Shown here: positions 15,869 to 23,016 of the stretch, one piece after another
How the letters are laid out: every line of letters begins with the position of its first letter
Position numbering within the stretch: position 1 is the first letter of the stretch
Origin: Colwellia_A sp047621305
Lineage (GTDB): Bacteria; Pseudomonadota; Gammaproteobacteria; Enterobacterales; Alteromonadaceae
NCBI GenBank assembly: GCA_047621305.1
Contig: JBLHNB010000001.1
Span: 95,274 to 159,273 of the forward strand
DNA: 64,000 nucleotides
Direction of reading: 5' to 3'
Notes under the pieces: model-generated
The model's input: the letters and a program-made list of their open reading frames with translations, nothing else
Databases searched by the model: none
Told to the model about the DNA's origin: nothing
Position numbers and translations under genes: made by a program

Positions 15869-16551
15869 TAAGCAACCTCTGCCAATTCAGAATCATCTTG
15901 CTCAGCTACTGCTTTTTTAGTGGCTTTAGGGTTAGCTAACTTATGTACTTTGGCTTGCTGAAAACAACCGAATAACATTGTAGACATAGCCAAACCAAAG
16001 CCGATTTCATCTTGGTATTTTTTGAGCCAATCAGGAACGTTATCAGACGAGTAATATTTCTTTACTAACGGCATAGCTTTTTTTGCTAATTGCTCGTGCT
16101 GGTCTTCTGTCATAGAAACGGGGGCACCAAAAACAGCAGGTAAAAAACCGTTAAGCGTACTTACCCCAAAACCTGCCATTATTGCCGCGTCATCATCACC
16201 CATTGATAGTTCGGGCGCAGCTTCACCGAAATCATCGTCATTCGCTGCAATTCCGCTATTTATTTCGGTGTGATTTTCGGTAGCGGATTCGGCGTCAGAG
16301 CCAGTAAAACTCATGTTGTCAGTATAATTATTCAAATGTGAATAATTATATTCTGGCTCGTTTGGGTTAGGCTGCTCTTTCGCTAGTGATTCGGTAAACG
16401 ATTCGCTATTACTTTCGCTATTAACTGCGGACTCTTGCGATAACAAGCCCGACTCCGATAGCGGTTGCAATCCATCCTCCCCAGCTATTGCCTTTGCTAG
16501 TTTCGTCTTTTCGTTCTGATTCTGGTCGTGCCGTTTCGCTAAGTTCGTCAT
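15868..16551 (-). CDS. Hypothetical Ser/Glu-rich prophage protein
   Basis: The 227-residue protein has an acidic low-complexity N-terminal half (QESAVNSESNSESFTESLAK, ATENHTEINSGIAANDDDFG) and a C-terminal helical half with a moderately hydrophobic stretch (IGFGLAMSTMLFGCFQQAKV), perhaps a single membrane-associated helix, then a basic segment. It overlaps the ATPase gene by one base and the zinc-ribbon gene by 131 bases in another frame, an unusually long overlap that retains both readings. It may help the ATPase at the membrane vertex (inference). Confidence 0.62.
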   Translation of the reverse strand: MTNLAKRHDQNQNEKTKLAKAIAGEDGLQPLSESGLLSQESAVNSESNSESFTESLAKEQPNPNEPEYNYSHLNNYTDNMSFTGSDAESATENHTEINSGIAANDDDFGEAAPELSMGDDDAAIMAGFGVSTLNGFLPAVFGAPVSMTEDQHEQLAKKAMPLVKKYYSSDNVPDWLKKYQDEIGFGLAMSTMLFGCFQQAKVHKLANPKATKKAVAEQDDSELAEVA

Positions 16552-16867
16552 TTTTAGTTGCTCCGTTACTGACTGGTTGCCATTCTTTTTCGGTTAATTT
16601 CGGTGTGATTTCGCTGACAGTCTCACTAGTCACTTCGCTAATAATTTCGGTCGTGATTTCGGTTAACTCTTCGGTATCGGTTTCACTAACACCATCAATC
16701 GCATGTTGCCATTTCAGTTGCAGAAAATTACCGCTACGCTGGTCTAACCCACAATTTTTACAATGAAGATAAAGCAATTTTTTACCCGTCTTTTTTTGCT
16801 TAATATCTGCCTGACATTCACAGCCATGGCAAATGATATTACCTAGCGAGGGGTTATCTGTTTTCAT
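16421..16867 (-). CDS. Zinc-ribbon protein with C-terminal membrane anchor
   Basis: The 148-residue protein has four cysteines in a zinc-ribbon spacing (IICHGCECQADI with CHGC, then LHCKNCGLD) at about residues 13-40. A Thr/Glu/Ser-rich linker follows, and a final hydrophobic helix (WGGWIATAIGVGLVIARVRS). A zinc ribbon on a membrane tail is uncommon and suggests protein or DNA contact at the membrane. It overlaps the next gene by 131 bases. Its last 40 codons lie within the overlap. The family is not identified. Confidence 0.66.
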   Translation of the reverse strand: MKTDNPSLGNIICHGCECQADIKQKKTGKKLLYLHCKNCGLDQRSGNFLQLKWQHAIDGVSETDTEELTEITTEIISEVTSETVSEITPKLTEKEWQPVSNGATKNDELSETARPESERKDETSKGNSWGGWIATAIGVGLVIARVRS

Positions 16868-17054
16868 TTTCGAGCACCTCGATACGTCTATCTAATTTTT
16901 CAAGCTCAATGAGCATCCCAGCAATTGTTAACTCCAACTCATCCAATGCAAAATCAGCAAGTTCTAATTTTCTCGCTGCCTTAAACGCGCTAAGTTCACT
17001 TGATTCCTGCCTGTACACTCTCGCTTTATTAAAACTCGCTTTTAATTTTTCCAT
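16854..17054 (-). CDS. Small coiled-coil protein
   Basis: The 66-residue protein is helical with a leucine-rich heptad pattern (LADFALDELELTIAGMLIEL, LDRRIEVLENENR). It overlaps the zinc-ribbon gene by 14 bases and follows the rep gene by 77. It may be a dimeric accessory factor of replication or packaging. No family was recognised. Confidence 0.6.
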   Translation of the reverse strand: MEKLKASFNKARVYRQESSELSAFKAARKLELADFALDELELTIAGMLIELEKLDRRIEVLENENR

Positions 17055-17131
17055 TACTCACCATCCATTATATTTATGTAGCTAATTAACCTTTAACTGA
17101 TTATTAATAACCTCGAATTTTTGCCCCTTAT

Positions 17132-19498
17132 TTAAGCAACTAACTCCCACTGATTGCCATTTTCATCAAACGCCACATTTTGAGCGTCAGAGATCAAATC
17201 GAAATTTGATGTGTACTCTGCCCACTGCCAAGTAAGTTCACTCGTTTCTAATATGTGGCTGTAGCCTCGCCAATATGCTCTATTTTCTTTGATAGCCTCG
17301 ATAGTATTGGCTTTTAGTTCATCCCACGTGTTGTAGCGATTGGTTTTAACTTCACAATTCCAGAACCGCTCTCGCATAGCCCAACTTAAAAAATCAGTTG
17401 CTTGTGTTTCATTCATTTGACCAAGTGAAAAATCATTAATATAAGGTAATGCGTTTTTTTGCTCGCTAGCCTCTTTGATAGCGATATCACCATCCAACAA
17501 ACGACCCTTTAGCTTTTCGATGAGTACTTGCCGCTTCTCTGAGAATTTTGCTTTTGAGCGATTAACATTTGATAGCTTTTTAACAAGACCTTTCTCTTTA
17601 TCGCGCTGTTGGATACAGGCGTTGACGGTTGAATTTATACGGGCTTTTTTGCGGTGTAATTTTTCGCGTAGCTCACCAAGAATGGCGATGAAGTTATCTG
17701 CGTAAAACTCGCCGATGCACTCCCACTTAGGGGCGCGTGCACTGGCTGATATGTTGTATCTATTTCCTGTGATGATGCCTTGCTCGCTTGAGCCGCCCTT
17801 AGTGAGATAGCCAACAGCTTTAAGTAAATAATTACTTGCTGCCTCTGGCGTTTTTAGTTTTTCAAGCTTGGCGAACCCATGACCCCATATAGTTTCAAGT
17901 CGGTCAGCCCATGCGCGAAATAATGGTTTTGGTACATTCCATCGCATCATAATATGAACGTGTGGGTTTTTTTCGCCTTTCTTATTATCTGGCATTTCAG
18001 CAACCCACATATAATCAAGTGGCGCTGATTTTTCCTGATGTCCGTACATATTTTCTACATACTCAGGCTTTGAGTGTTTACGAGGATTAAATGGGATTAA
18101 TTCCGAGTCTTCATCAAAGTAACCACTCGCTGTTAATGGGTCGACAAATTCAGGGCAATGCATAACACAAGCGGGTTCTTGCTTGAGTGCGCCAACGCTA
18201 GAAACCTTGCCCCATGAATATTCTTTACTGGATTCTGAGTCATAACAAACAACGCTGCCCCATGGGTATTCTTTGCTTTCATTTTCTATAAATCTAGCCG
18301 TCCAGCCTCGCTGGTACATTTTCTGAGCACCATCACAAAAACGGCTAACCTCGCTACCGATTGTGGCTTCTGGTTTAAATTCTACAGAACAAAAAGCACC
18401 ACTCGCAGGAATACCGTTGACATAAGCGGGATTGCTTTCAGCGGCATCTAAGTTTTCAATTGAGCCATTCTCATCATTAACCAAATCAGCTGGTATACCG
18501 TCATAGCACGTAATATCGTATTTTTCTTTATACGTTTTCATTCGTCCTGAAGATGGGTTGAGACGTCTAATTTTATAGTGATATGTTTTGGTTTTTGATT
18601 TTGAAACACAAATGATATTGTTTAATTTATCACGTGCTTTTTGATTAAAAGTAAGTGTTGCAAAGGTAGTATAGCCACCGCGAGTAGTTGACAAGTAAGC
18701 GCCTGACTCTAAAACGCTTTTTACTGCCTTGCTGCTTAATGATTCTGTTATACGTTCACCACTGGTCAAGGGTGGTGCTGATTTCGAACCAAGCGCGCCA
18801 ATTTCCAGGCCCATTTTGTAATTGTTAGACCACTCTTGGTGGTACATGCGGACACACGTTTTTGTTTCGCTCGAAATAGTACCGACTTTTGAAAGTGAAT
18901 CAAAATACACTGACTGAGAAATGTTTTTACGACTTGCTAATGATAAAGGCTCAGGGCAAGTATGATTATTGGTTGCAAAATCTTTTTTGATACTAGACAA
19001 GAGCTCGTTTCGTTCACCATCCCGTTTAGCTTTTCTTTTACGAGCTTTCACCTTTTTAAGTTGAAAGTCTCTCTTGTAAATATCGCTAAAACTGTCTGTC
19101 GGACTTTCCGACCTCTTGACTAGGCTATTACTCTCAAGCTGCAAAACTTCGTTTTTTGCTTCCACTGCGTGGGGCTCAACAATATCTCGCAACCATGTAT
19201 TTGCAGTTTTCTCGCCAGTGGAATTAAATTTCTTTATATACGCCAAAACCATAGAGCGCTGATTTTCTTTTGGCTCACGCTCAATGGCTTTAAATACAAA
19301 TTTTTGAATGGTTTTGAAATCAGGGTAAGTAACGCTGATGGTGTTACCCATCTCCCTATCAATGAAGCTCGCTAATATTCGCGGCTTTTTATCGTAAAAT
19401 GTTTTTTCTTTATGCTTGAGTTGAAGTTGCCGCATCTGCTCGCGAGTCGGAACTAAAAAAAGCGGGTCAAAGAGTCGTTTATTCTCGTCAATATTCAT
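17132..19498 (-). CDS. HUH replication initiator, rolling-circle type (PM2 P12-like)
   Basis: The 788-residue protein shows the HUH endonuclease pattern: PHVHIMMRW with His513 and His515 for metal binding, and SNYLLKAVGYLTKG with Tyr557 and Tyr564, each in a YxxK context. Two active tyrosines are typical of phiX174 gpA, P2 A and PM2 P12, which nick the origin and ligate the product strand. No helicase Walker motif was seen. The 788 residues make it somewhat longer than PM2 P12. Its ATG overlaps the upstream stop as ATGA. Its own origin must be somewhere in the element and is not identified. Confidence 0.82.
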   Translation of the reverse strand: MNIDENKRLFDPLFLVPTREQMRQLQLKHKEKTFYDKKPRILASFIDREMGNTISVTYPDFKTIQKFVFKAIEREPKENQRSMVLAYIKKFNSTGEKTANTWLRDIVEPHAVEAKNEVLQLESNSLVKRSESPTDSFSDIYKRDFQLKKVKARKRKAKRDGERNELLSSIKKDFATNNHTCPEPLSLASRKNISQSVYFDSLSKVGTISSETKTCVRMYHQEWSNNYKMGLEIGALGSKSAPPLTSGERITESLSSKAVKSVLESGAYLSTTRGGYTTFATLTFNQKARDKLNNIICVSKSKTKTYHYKIRRLNPSSGRMKTYKEKYDITCYDGIPADLVNDENGSIENLDAAESNPAYVNGIPASGAFCSVEFKPEATIGSEVSRFCDGAQKMYQRGWTARFIENESKEYPWGSVVCYDSESSKEYSWGKVSSVGALKQEPACVMHCPEFVDPLTASGYFDEDSELIPFNPRKHSKPEYVENMYGHQEKSAPLDYMWVAEMPDNKKGEKNPHVHIMMRWNVPKPLFRAWADRLETIWGHGFAKLEKLKTPEAASNYLLKAVGYLTKGGSSEQGIITGNRYNISASARAPKWECIGEFYADNFIAILGELREKLHRKKARINSTVNACIQQRDKEKGLVKKLSNVNRSKAKFSEKRQVLIEKLKGRLLDGDIAIKEASEQKNALPYINDFSLGQMNETQATDFLSWAMRERFWNCEVKTNRYNTWDELKANTIEAIKENRAYWRGYSHILETSELTWQWAEYTSNFDLISDAQNVAFDENGNQWELVA

Positions 19499-19749
19499 GA
19501 CGCCACCCGTTGCTCAGCCATCAAAAGTATACTTAACGGTCTTTTGGGTGATACCAACCCAGCACTCAACTCGTAAAATCGCTCCATCAGCTGGTACATT
19601 TCACAGCCAAATATATAATCATTATTAATAGAGGCTACAGCGTGACCAAGCCAGAATCCGTAATACGGCTCACCATAACCATTGGCTTTAGCTAGTTCGA
19701 TATAACTAAACACTGTTCGCATTGCGTTTCTTTCGCTTGAGCTAAGCAT
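19495..19749 (-). CDS. FWLGxAV-family small protein, paralog 1
   Basis: The 84-residue protein shares a pattern with the next two genes: an N-terminal helix (SSERNAMRTVFSYIELAKAN), FWLGHAVASINNDYIFG, then LMERFYELSAGL and a final KRPLSILLMAEQ. It is the most divergent copy. The start is coupled to the upstream stop as TAATG. The three lie between the operator region and rep, which is an early-gene position, so they may be small regulators or host-takeover factors. No known family was recognised. Confidence 0.66.
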   Translation of the reverse strand: MLSSSERNAMRTVFSYIELAKANGYGEPYYGFWLGHAVASINNDYIFGCEMYQLMERFYELSAGLVSPKRPLSILLMAEQRVAS

Positions 19750-19870
19750 TACACACCCCTTTTACTTAAAAGATGCAACGGCCTATGCCCTTCAAGCCTT
19801 TTGAAAATTAAATCATAAAGCCTCTCCATCAATTTAAATGACACCGTGTTATCCCTCATCGCACCACAAA
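19743..19870. repeat. Near-perfect 128-bp direct repeat, copy 1
   Basis: Bases 19743-19870 match 20174-20301 with a constant offset of 431 and about four differences. The repeats cover the 3' ends of paralogs 2 and 3 and the TAATG junction after each. They show a recent duplication or gene conversion. Confidence 0.9.
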
Positions 19871-20180
19871 ATACACACTCAATTGCAGGATTACCCTTGC
19901 AATGACAGTGGTGACGATACCCATCCTTGTTACTCTCGATATTCCACTCTGCTATCACAATCATTTTTAACGGTGTACTTTGCTTAAGTAAACCGTAAAT
20001 TAAATTACTGAGCCTATCCATTAAAACAAGGGAAACCGAACCGTCCCTATACCCTTTATGATTTTGAGCTACAGCAGCACCTAACCAAAAATTTCGACAC
20101 TTATTACCATTAAAGCCCTTTGCTGAATTGATGTGTATCAGCGCCTCTTGCAAGATAGATTTTTCCTTTTGATTAAGCAT
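19749..20180 (-). CDS. FWLGxAV-family protein, paralog 2 with duplicated C-terminal part
   Basis: The 143-residue protein contains one complete family unit (KSILQEALIHINSAKGFNGN, FWLGAAVAQNHKGYRDG, LMDRLSNLIYGLLKQSTPLK). After a Cys/His-rich linker (YRHHCHCKGNPAIECVFCGA), a second partial unit follows (MRDNTVSFKLMERLYDLIFK to SKRG). The second unit is nearly identical in DNA to the end of paralog 3. It looks like the product of unequal crossing over. The Cys/His linker could bind zinc. Confidence 0.66.
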   Translation of the reverse strand: MLNQKEKSILQEALIHINSAKGFNGNKCRNFWLGAAVAQNHKGYRDGSVSLVLMDRLSNLIYGLLKQSTPLKMIVIAEWNIESNKDGYRHHCHCKGNPAIECVFCGAMRDNTVSFKLMERLYDLIFKRLEGHRPLHLLSKRGV

Positions 20181-20301
20181 TACGCGCCCCTTTTACTTAA
20201 AAGATGCAACGGTCTATGCCCTTCAAGCCTTTTGAAAATTAAATCATAAAGCCTCTCCATCAATTTAAATGACACCGTATTATCCCTCATCGCACCACAA
20301 A
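20174..20301. repeat. Near-perfect 128-bp direct repeat, copy 2
   Basis: Partner of 19743-19870. It ends inside the sequence encoding CGAMRDN in both copies. Recombination between the copies would delete exactly one paralog. Confidence 0.9.
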
Positions 20302-20425
20302 CAACCCCAACAGCAGCACCGAGCCAAAAAGAGTGGTACTTTCCACCCTTAACCGAAAAGCTTTTTGCGGTTCCAATATGAGAAAAAACTTCTTTCAAAA
20401 TCAATCTTTCTTTTTGATTAATCAT
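20180..20425 (-). CDS. FWLGxAV-family small protein, paralog 3
   Basis: The 81-residue protein starts MINQKERLILKEVFSHIGTA; the ATG at 20425 overlaps the upstream stop as TAATG and is preferred to an ATG at 20440. It contains FWLGAAVGVVCGAMRDN and the shared C-terminus LMERLYDLIFKRLEGHRPLH. It shares about 128 bp of nearly identical DNA with paralog 2. Function unknown. Confidence 0.66.
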   Translation of the reverse strand: MINQKERLILKEVFSHIGTAKSFSVKGGKYHSFWLGAAVGVVCGAMRDNTVSFKLMERLYDLIFKRLEGHRPLHLLSKRGA

Positions 20426-20706
20426 TACGCCACCCCACAAACTTCATTAGCTAAACGTTTTTTACGAGCAATTTCTCGCAACGTGCTAACTGATGGTTTA
20501 GATGATTTAGATGATTGAGTAGACAAAAACTTGGCTTGAGCTATTTTGATGCGTATTTTCGAAAGAAAGGTATTTGCTACTTCTGGCGCTGATGCGTTTA
20601 ACGCCATTACCGCTTGAGCTTGTTTTCTTAAAATCACGTTTTGCTGAGTAATTGACATTATTTTCAGCGTATTAGAATTATTTTCACTTATATGTTCAGT
20701 AGTCAT
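20425..20706 (-). CDS. Hypothetical small early protein
   Basis: The 93-residue protein is helical and basic in its C-terminal half (LSKIRIKIAQAKFLSTQSSK, LREIARKKRLANEV). It has a strong AAGGAG site 9 bases before the start and is the first gene leftward of the operator region, so it is the head of the early operon. Basic helices suggest nucleic-acid or protein binding, in the place where a Cro or other early regulator might be encoded. No HTH was identified. Confidence 0.65.
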   Translation of the reverse strand: MTTEHISENNSNTLKIMSITQQNVILRKQAQAVMALNASAPEVANTFLSKIRIKIAQAKFLSTQSSKSSKPSVSTLREIARKKRLANEVCGVA

Positions 20707-20944
20707 TCAGTTATCTCCTTGTAAAATATAATTATTCCTTGGTAAAAAACTTGCTGGTTTGTTGCAACGCCCCAGCAGGTCCAAGGAAATAAATTAACAG
20801 ACAAGTGCCTGTGACTTGAAAAGTAGCACCACAAAAACATAAAAGCAAGAAAACTTGTTAATATTGGCAGGATTTCTTGTTTGCGCTTTGACAGTATAAA
20901 TTGTAAATTTACCCACAAGCAAAGAGAATTGGTGAGATATATAC
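20707..20944. promoter_or_regulatory. Divergent operator/promoter region between early operon and repressor
   Basis: The 238 bases between the two divergent genes contain many CAAG/CTTG half-sites: CAAG-AAAA-CTTG (20846-20857), ACAAGTGCCTGTGACTTG near 20801-20818, CTTGTTTGC near 20877, and CACAAGCAAAG near 20914. They are good candidates for operators of the XRE repressor. A TTGACA hexamer at 20888 has no well-placed -10. A short minus-strand open frame here is not a gene. Confidence 0.6.
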
Positions 20945-21418
20945 GTGAAAGATAAAACCATCGGCGAACGGATACTATTCGCTAGAAATAAAGCAGGAAT
21001 AAGTCAAGCAACACTAGCTTTAGCAATCGGTGTTACTGCTCAAGCTATTGGAAGTGTTGAACGTGGCGAAAATGAATCCAAGAAATTACCTGATATAGCA
21101 GAAGCGCTTAATGTATCTTATCGTTTTTTAAAATACGGTGAAGACGCTGATTTTAACTCACCTCAAAGCAATCGAAGAGAAGTCAGTTCAAATTCGGCTA
21201 CTTATGAAGAGATCCAGAGTGTTATTCCTGCGGCGCTTGATAGGACAATAGTAGCTATTAGCAAAAGGCTCGCAGCTACAGGTAATGGAAAAGTAGACGT
21301 AATTAAACATAGAGAAATAATAGCAAAAGTATTGTCTTACGCTGTTATCGGAGAATTATCTGATGATTATTCTGTGGTAATGAAGGGTATGGATTTATTA
21401 TCAGAAATTAACGGGTAA
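20945..21418 (+). CDS. XRE-family repressor (CI-like)
   Basis: The 157-residue protein has an N-terminal helix-turn-helix (GERILFARNKAGISQATLAL, AIGVTAQAIGSVERGENESK) at about residues 6-65 and a helical C-terminal region, with no S24 peptidase catalytic residues. It probably maintains lysogeny by binding the operators upstream. It lacks the self-cleaving domain, so induction may not follow the usual RecA route. The start is GTG at 20945. It is divergent from the early operon and convergent with the downstream membrane-protein genes. Confidence 0.85.
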   Translation: MKDKTIGERILFARNKAGISQATLALAIGVTAQAIGSVERGENESKKLPDIAEALNVSYRFLKYGEDADFNSPQSNRREVSSNSATYEEIQSVIPAALDRTIVAISKRLAATGNGKVDVIKHREIIAKVLSYAVIGELSDDYSVVMKGMDLLSEING

Positions 21419-21432
21419 GGACTATTACCCGT
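21411..21432. terminator. Palindrome spanning two convergent stop codons
   Basis: ACGGGTAA and TTACCCGT form an 8-bp stem with a 6-base loop. The stop codons of the repressor (21416-21418) and of the minus-strand gene (21425-21427) both lie in the stem. It may act as a bidirectional terminator, although no long T-run follows. Confidence 0.5.
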
Positions 21433-21742
21433 TTAGTGCATTAAGGTTTTTTGCTCTCGCTAGGAGCTTATCTCTTTCGCGAGCATTGGCAACAAGTTCA
21501 AAGTCCAACTCTTCCCCACCAAATATGATTTTATCATCTAACTCTTTAGCCGCACTGAGATTTGACACGCACTCATTTAGCAATCGTCTAGCACCAAAGT
21601 CTCTATAAACAACGCCTTCATCCGTTTTTATTTTGATTAGCTGTATATTTTCAACGATTGGCTCGCTGACTATACCTTTGTGCCATCCGTAAATCTTCCA
21701 GCAAAAAAAAGCGATTATTGTCGCAGATAAAATCTCAGGCAT
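21425..21742 (-). CDS. Hypothetical membrane-anchored protein of prophage module
   Basis: The 105-residue protein has an N-terminal membrane helix (ILSATIIAFFCWKIYGWHKG) followed by a cytoplasmic-like helical part (VVYRDFGARRLLNECVSNLS, FELVANARERDKLLARAKNL). Its start overlaps the upstream gene by 8 bases, so the two are translationally coupled. The three-gene module (22554 to 21425) lies between the repressor and the integrase side, a common place for lysogenic conversion genes. Family unknown. Confidence 0.62.
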   Translation of the reverse strand: MPEILSATIIAFFCWKIYGWHKGIVSEPIVENIQLIKIKTDEGVVYRDFGARRLLNECVSNLSAAKELDDKIIFGGEELDFELVANARERDKLLARAKNLNALNG

Positions 21743-22277
21743 TCCTCACCCCCTCCTTTTGGTTTAACCATGCTTTTATTGTTAAGTATATTGTGATTAT
21801 TACGGTGCTGATATTAATTGTTGGTATTGCATGTTTATAGATAAACTCAACAATCACCTCAAAATCCGTAAAGTTCAAGTCAGGATTACTACTTAAATGC
21901 ATTCTTACATAGTACTTAACAAGTAAAATCGTTGCATGCACTGCAAAGGCAAAGCTCACTGCTTTTGCAGTGGTCGATGGTGCAGTCTTTAATGCTTTAT
22001 GCATATTGAGAAGTAGGTAAACACCTGCACCCTCAAGTGCCGCAAAGGATAAGTAATAAGTGTGCCGCATCAGCACCTTATCCCACACACCAAACTTACT
22101 TTCCAAATAAAAGGCAAGCCATTGCATCATACCATTTAGCACACATAAAACAGTTAGTGATATTAAAATACTCTTATCGCTCACCCTTGCTATTAATGCA
22201 GCTAACAACACAAGGAAGTTAGCTGCAACAACAAGGCTACCGATTTCTACCAGCAATTCGCTGTAAACGCTATACAT
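21735..22277 (-). CDS. Multi-pass membrane protein of prophage module
   Basis: Starting at ATG 22277 (MYSVYSELLVEIGSLVVAAN) the protein has 180 residues and about five hydrophobic segments (NFLVLLAALIARV, ILISLTVLCVLNGMMQWLAF, YYLSFAALEGAGVYLLLNMH, AVSFAFAVHATILLVKYYV, ISTVIITIYLTIKAWL). An upstream ATG at 22430 is in frame but would overlap the preceding gene entirely. It may be a superinfection-exclusion or lysogenic-conversion protein; this rests on position and topology only. Confidence 0.65.
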   Translation of the reverse strand: MYSVYSELLVEIGSLVVAANFLVLLAALIARVSDKSILISLTVLCVLNGMMQWLAFYLESKFGVWDKVLMRHTYYLSFAALEGAGVYLLLNMHKALKTAPSTTAKAVSFAFAVHATILLVKYYVRMHLSSNPDLNFTDFEVIVEFIYKHAIPTINISTVIITIYLTIKAWLNQKEGVRNA

Positions 22278-22278
22278 A

Positions 22279-22554
22279 CTATTCTGACGGGGGGTTGTTG
22301 CCGTTTCCGCCAGTGTATGCTTGGGTTGGGGGGTTGTTGCCGTTGCCGCCAGTATACTGAATTTCGACAGCGCCTTCCTTTTTGCTTGTTGTTGTACTAC
22401 CACCCAGTTTTTGAAGCTCCATCGCCTCATTCGACAAAGTAACAGTGTCAGGTGCTTTTCTGGCTATCTCATTGTTTTCTTGAGCTTCTTTTTTTTGGGC
22501 ACCAGTTAGGTTTAATGCCACTTTTGCACTTCCGTTATTCACTACTACTTCCAT
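22279..22554 (-). CDS. Small protein with C-terminal YTGGNGNNPP repeats
   Basis: The 91-residue protein starts MEVVVNNGSAKVALNLTG at 22554, supported by AAGGTG 7 bases upstream; an ATG at 22608 lacks a site. It is polar, with Lys/Glu/Ala-rich helices and a C-terminus of two YTGGNGNNPP units. Its stop is one base before the membrane-protein start. Neither a signal peptide nor a family was recognised. A C-terminal Gly/Asn/Pro repeat is reminiscent of peptide or toxin precursors, but that is speculation. Confidence 0.6.
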   Translation of the reverse strand: MEVVVNNGSAKVALNLTGAQKKEAQENNEIARKAPDTVTLSNEAMELQKLGGSTTTSKKEGAVEIQYTGGNGNNPPTQAYTGGNGNNPPSE

Positions 22555-22746
22555 TTTTTTCACCTTTTGATTCGCAAGCAATTTATATGTATTTGATGTA
22601 CCTGTCAACTTAGTAACAACTTATTAACACCAAACAAGCCAGAGCCACTTAATTTAATTCTCGACAATAAACAAATTATCTTGTTATATATTTGACCGAC
22701 AAAAAGAATACTTGTAGAGTTACGCCATTGCAACAAGTTTTATTAC

Positions 22747-23016
22747 ATGGATTTCGTCATGAACACAGATTTTATACAAACAACAAGCAACGAACTAATT
22801 AAGCGCTATGGCGTTGTATTGAGCTTAGATGAGCTTGCTGAAGCTTTAAAAATGCCTGTAAGAATAGTTAGAAGTAGATTAAAAAGAGGGGTGATGTCGA
22901 TTAATTACCAGAAAGAAGGCACTGTTTTTATGATTCCCGCGATAGAAGTCGCTAATTACCTCCATTATCCAAAAATGAGACTTGAACGTGAAAAAAAGAA
23001 CTTTATTTTTGGTTGA
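22747..23016 (+). CDS. Small helix-turn-helix protein, candidate excisionase/regulator
   Basis: The 89-residue protein contains an HTH-like segment (YGVVLSLDELAEALKMPVRI, VRSRLKRGVMSINYQKEGTV) similar to winged-helix or AlpA-type plasmid and phage regulators. It converges with the integrase gene and overlaps it by 14 bases at the 3' ends. A recombination directionality factor is often encoded beside an integrase, so that is one option, and a transcription regulator is the other. The start may be 22747 or 22759. Confidence 0.7.
   Translation: MDFVMNTDFIQTTSNELIKRYGVVLSLDELAEALKMPVRIVRSRLKRGVMSINYQKEGTVFMIPAIEVANYLHYPKMRLEREKKNFIFG

Noticed and set aside
20703..20918. Open frame of 71 residues upstream of the early operon
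   Set aside because: It covers the operator region between divergent genes, has no ribosome site of its own and an implausible hydrophobic/tryptophan-rich composition.
21735..22430. 231-residue version of the multi-pass membrane protein
   Set aside because: The first 51 residues lie within the preceding gene in another frame and look like random translation. The start at 22277 is adjacent to the upstream stop.
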